From: Eulemur rufifrons
Taxonomy: Eukaryota; Chordata; Mammalia; Primates; Lemuridae
Direction: 5' to 3'
Length of the DNA stretch: 64,000 nucleotides
Assembly (NCBI RefSeq): GCF_041146395.1
Contig: NC_091010.1
Span: 47,016,001-47,080,000 of the forward strand
Each line of letters starts with the position of its first letter. Position 1 is the first letter of the stretch. Under the pieces are notes generated by a model. It had not been told where the DNA came from and did no database searches. It saw nothing but the letters and a program-made list of their open reading frames with translations. Positions 63,401-64,000 of the stretch are shown here, piece after piece. Both the position numbers and the translations under genes were made by a program.

Positions 63401-64000
63401 TCTGCAGTTTGCCTGGTTTGAAGTTTGTTACCTGTGGTTCCTCTCAGTGTATCTCAGACTGGGGTTTCCTGTAGTGAGACCTTGCTTTTGTGCCCCTACT
63501 TGGCTTTGGGTCTTCCCTTTGCACTGTTTCCTGGAGAGAGACTGTCTTTTGCGTCTCTTCTAGCTGTTTTCCGTTATTATTTTTAATCGAGGATTTTTAG
63601 AGTAATGGAGAGGTAGTGAGAAGAAGAGGGGTGCTCTCTGACTTTCTGATTAACCCTCAAACTCAGGCAGGTAATGTGAACCAGGCCTCAGGGATGCGGC
63701 CTTCCCAAGTGTTCCTGCCCCTCTGTCCTGGGAGAACAGAGGTAATGCTGGATCCCACCGCCTGTCACCGCCTCTCCCCTAGCGCAGCAGATTTCCACCC
63801 AAACCTCAGGCTAGAGTTTTTATGTCCTTTGTCCTGCAGAGTAAGCCTTTTGCCCCTTAGGGCAGGTGGGGGAGATGGCTCTGTGTGGACTTAGGGGAGT
63901 CCCGGCCATGGCCGCTGTTCCCCGCAACAAGCAGCACCATAAGCTTCCTCAGGACTGTGCCTGACCGTCCCGTAAAGCCTGCAAGAGGGGGCAAACCTCT
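63401..64000 (-). other. CYP2C23: CYP2C23 intron 2, unclassified
   Basis: No CYP2C exon 2 text on the minus strand. GC rises towards the edge. Family of this sequence unknown to me. Confidence 0.4.

Overview
The window is vertebrate nuclear DNA from a primate, most likely a strepsirrhine (lemur, galago or loris). Evidence is the CPN1 gene with primate-like exons, about twenty dimeric 7SL-derived Alu elements, and the form of those Alus. The youngest copies read 'gtgccgtggcgtcagcc' and 'agctcacagcaacctc' in antisense and carry an extra 'gtccatataatttcttt' block in the right arm. From family knowledge this is a lemur/galago Alu form, not a human one. L1, L2, MIR, MaLR LTRs and old DNA transposons fill most of the rest.

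Two protein genes are present, both on the minus strand. (1) CPN1, the catalytic small subunit of plasma carboxypeptidase N, is complete: nine coding exons between 37999 (ATG) and 12819 (stop) splice in frame to 458 codons, the length I know for the human protein. All introns are GT-AG. Signal peptide, zinc ligands, catalytic glutamate and the C-terminal transthyretin-like domain are intact. (2) About 10.5 kb upstream lies a CYP2C-family cytochrome P450, exons 3 to 9 (62600 to 48519). It encodes residues 111-490 of a 490-residue P450 without a stop or frameshift; exons 1 and 2 must lie past the right edge. Its place next to CPN1, away from the main CYP2C cluster, and its sequence fit the CYP2C23 locus (rat Cyp2c23, mouse Cyp2c44), which is a pseudogene, CYP2C23P, in human. 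An apparently open copy in a primate is the most interesting result here.

Layout: 1-12.8 kb is downstream flank of CPN1, with repeats only. 12.8-38 kb is CPN1. 38-48.5 kb is intergenic: a likely CPN1 promoter with a TATA-like box and two FOXA-type motifs, then L1, L2, Alu and MIR remnants. 48.5-64 kb is the 3' three quarters of the P450 gene, with an old antisense L1 and young Alus in intron 7 and an Alu in intron 2. I saw no tRNA, rRNA, CRISPR or intact retroelement gene. The long ORFs outside the exons are repeat-derived or exon shadows.

The two genes do not act in one pathway but are both liver-type genes: CPN1 secretes a kinin- and anaphylatoxin-inactivating enzyme, and CYP2C23-type enzymes are arachidonate epoxygenases in rodent liver and kidney. 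Repeat family names are from memory of consensus sequences and were not checked by a search.
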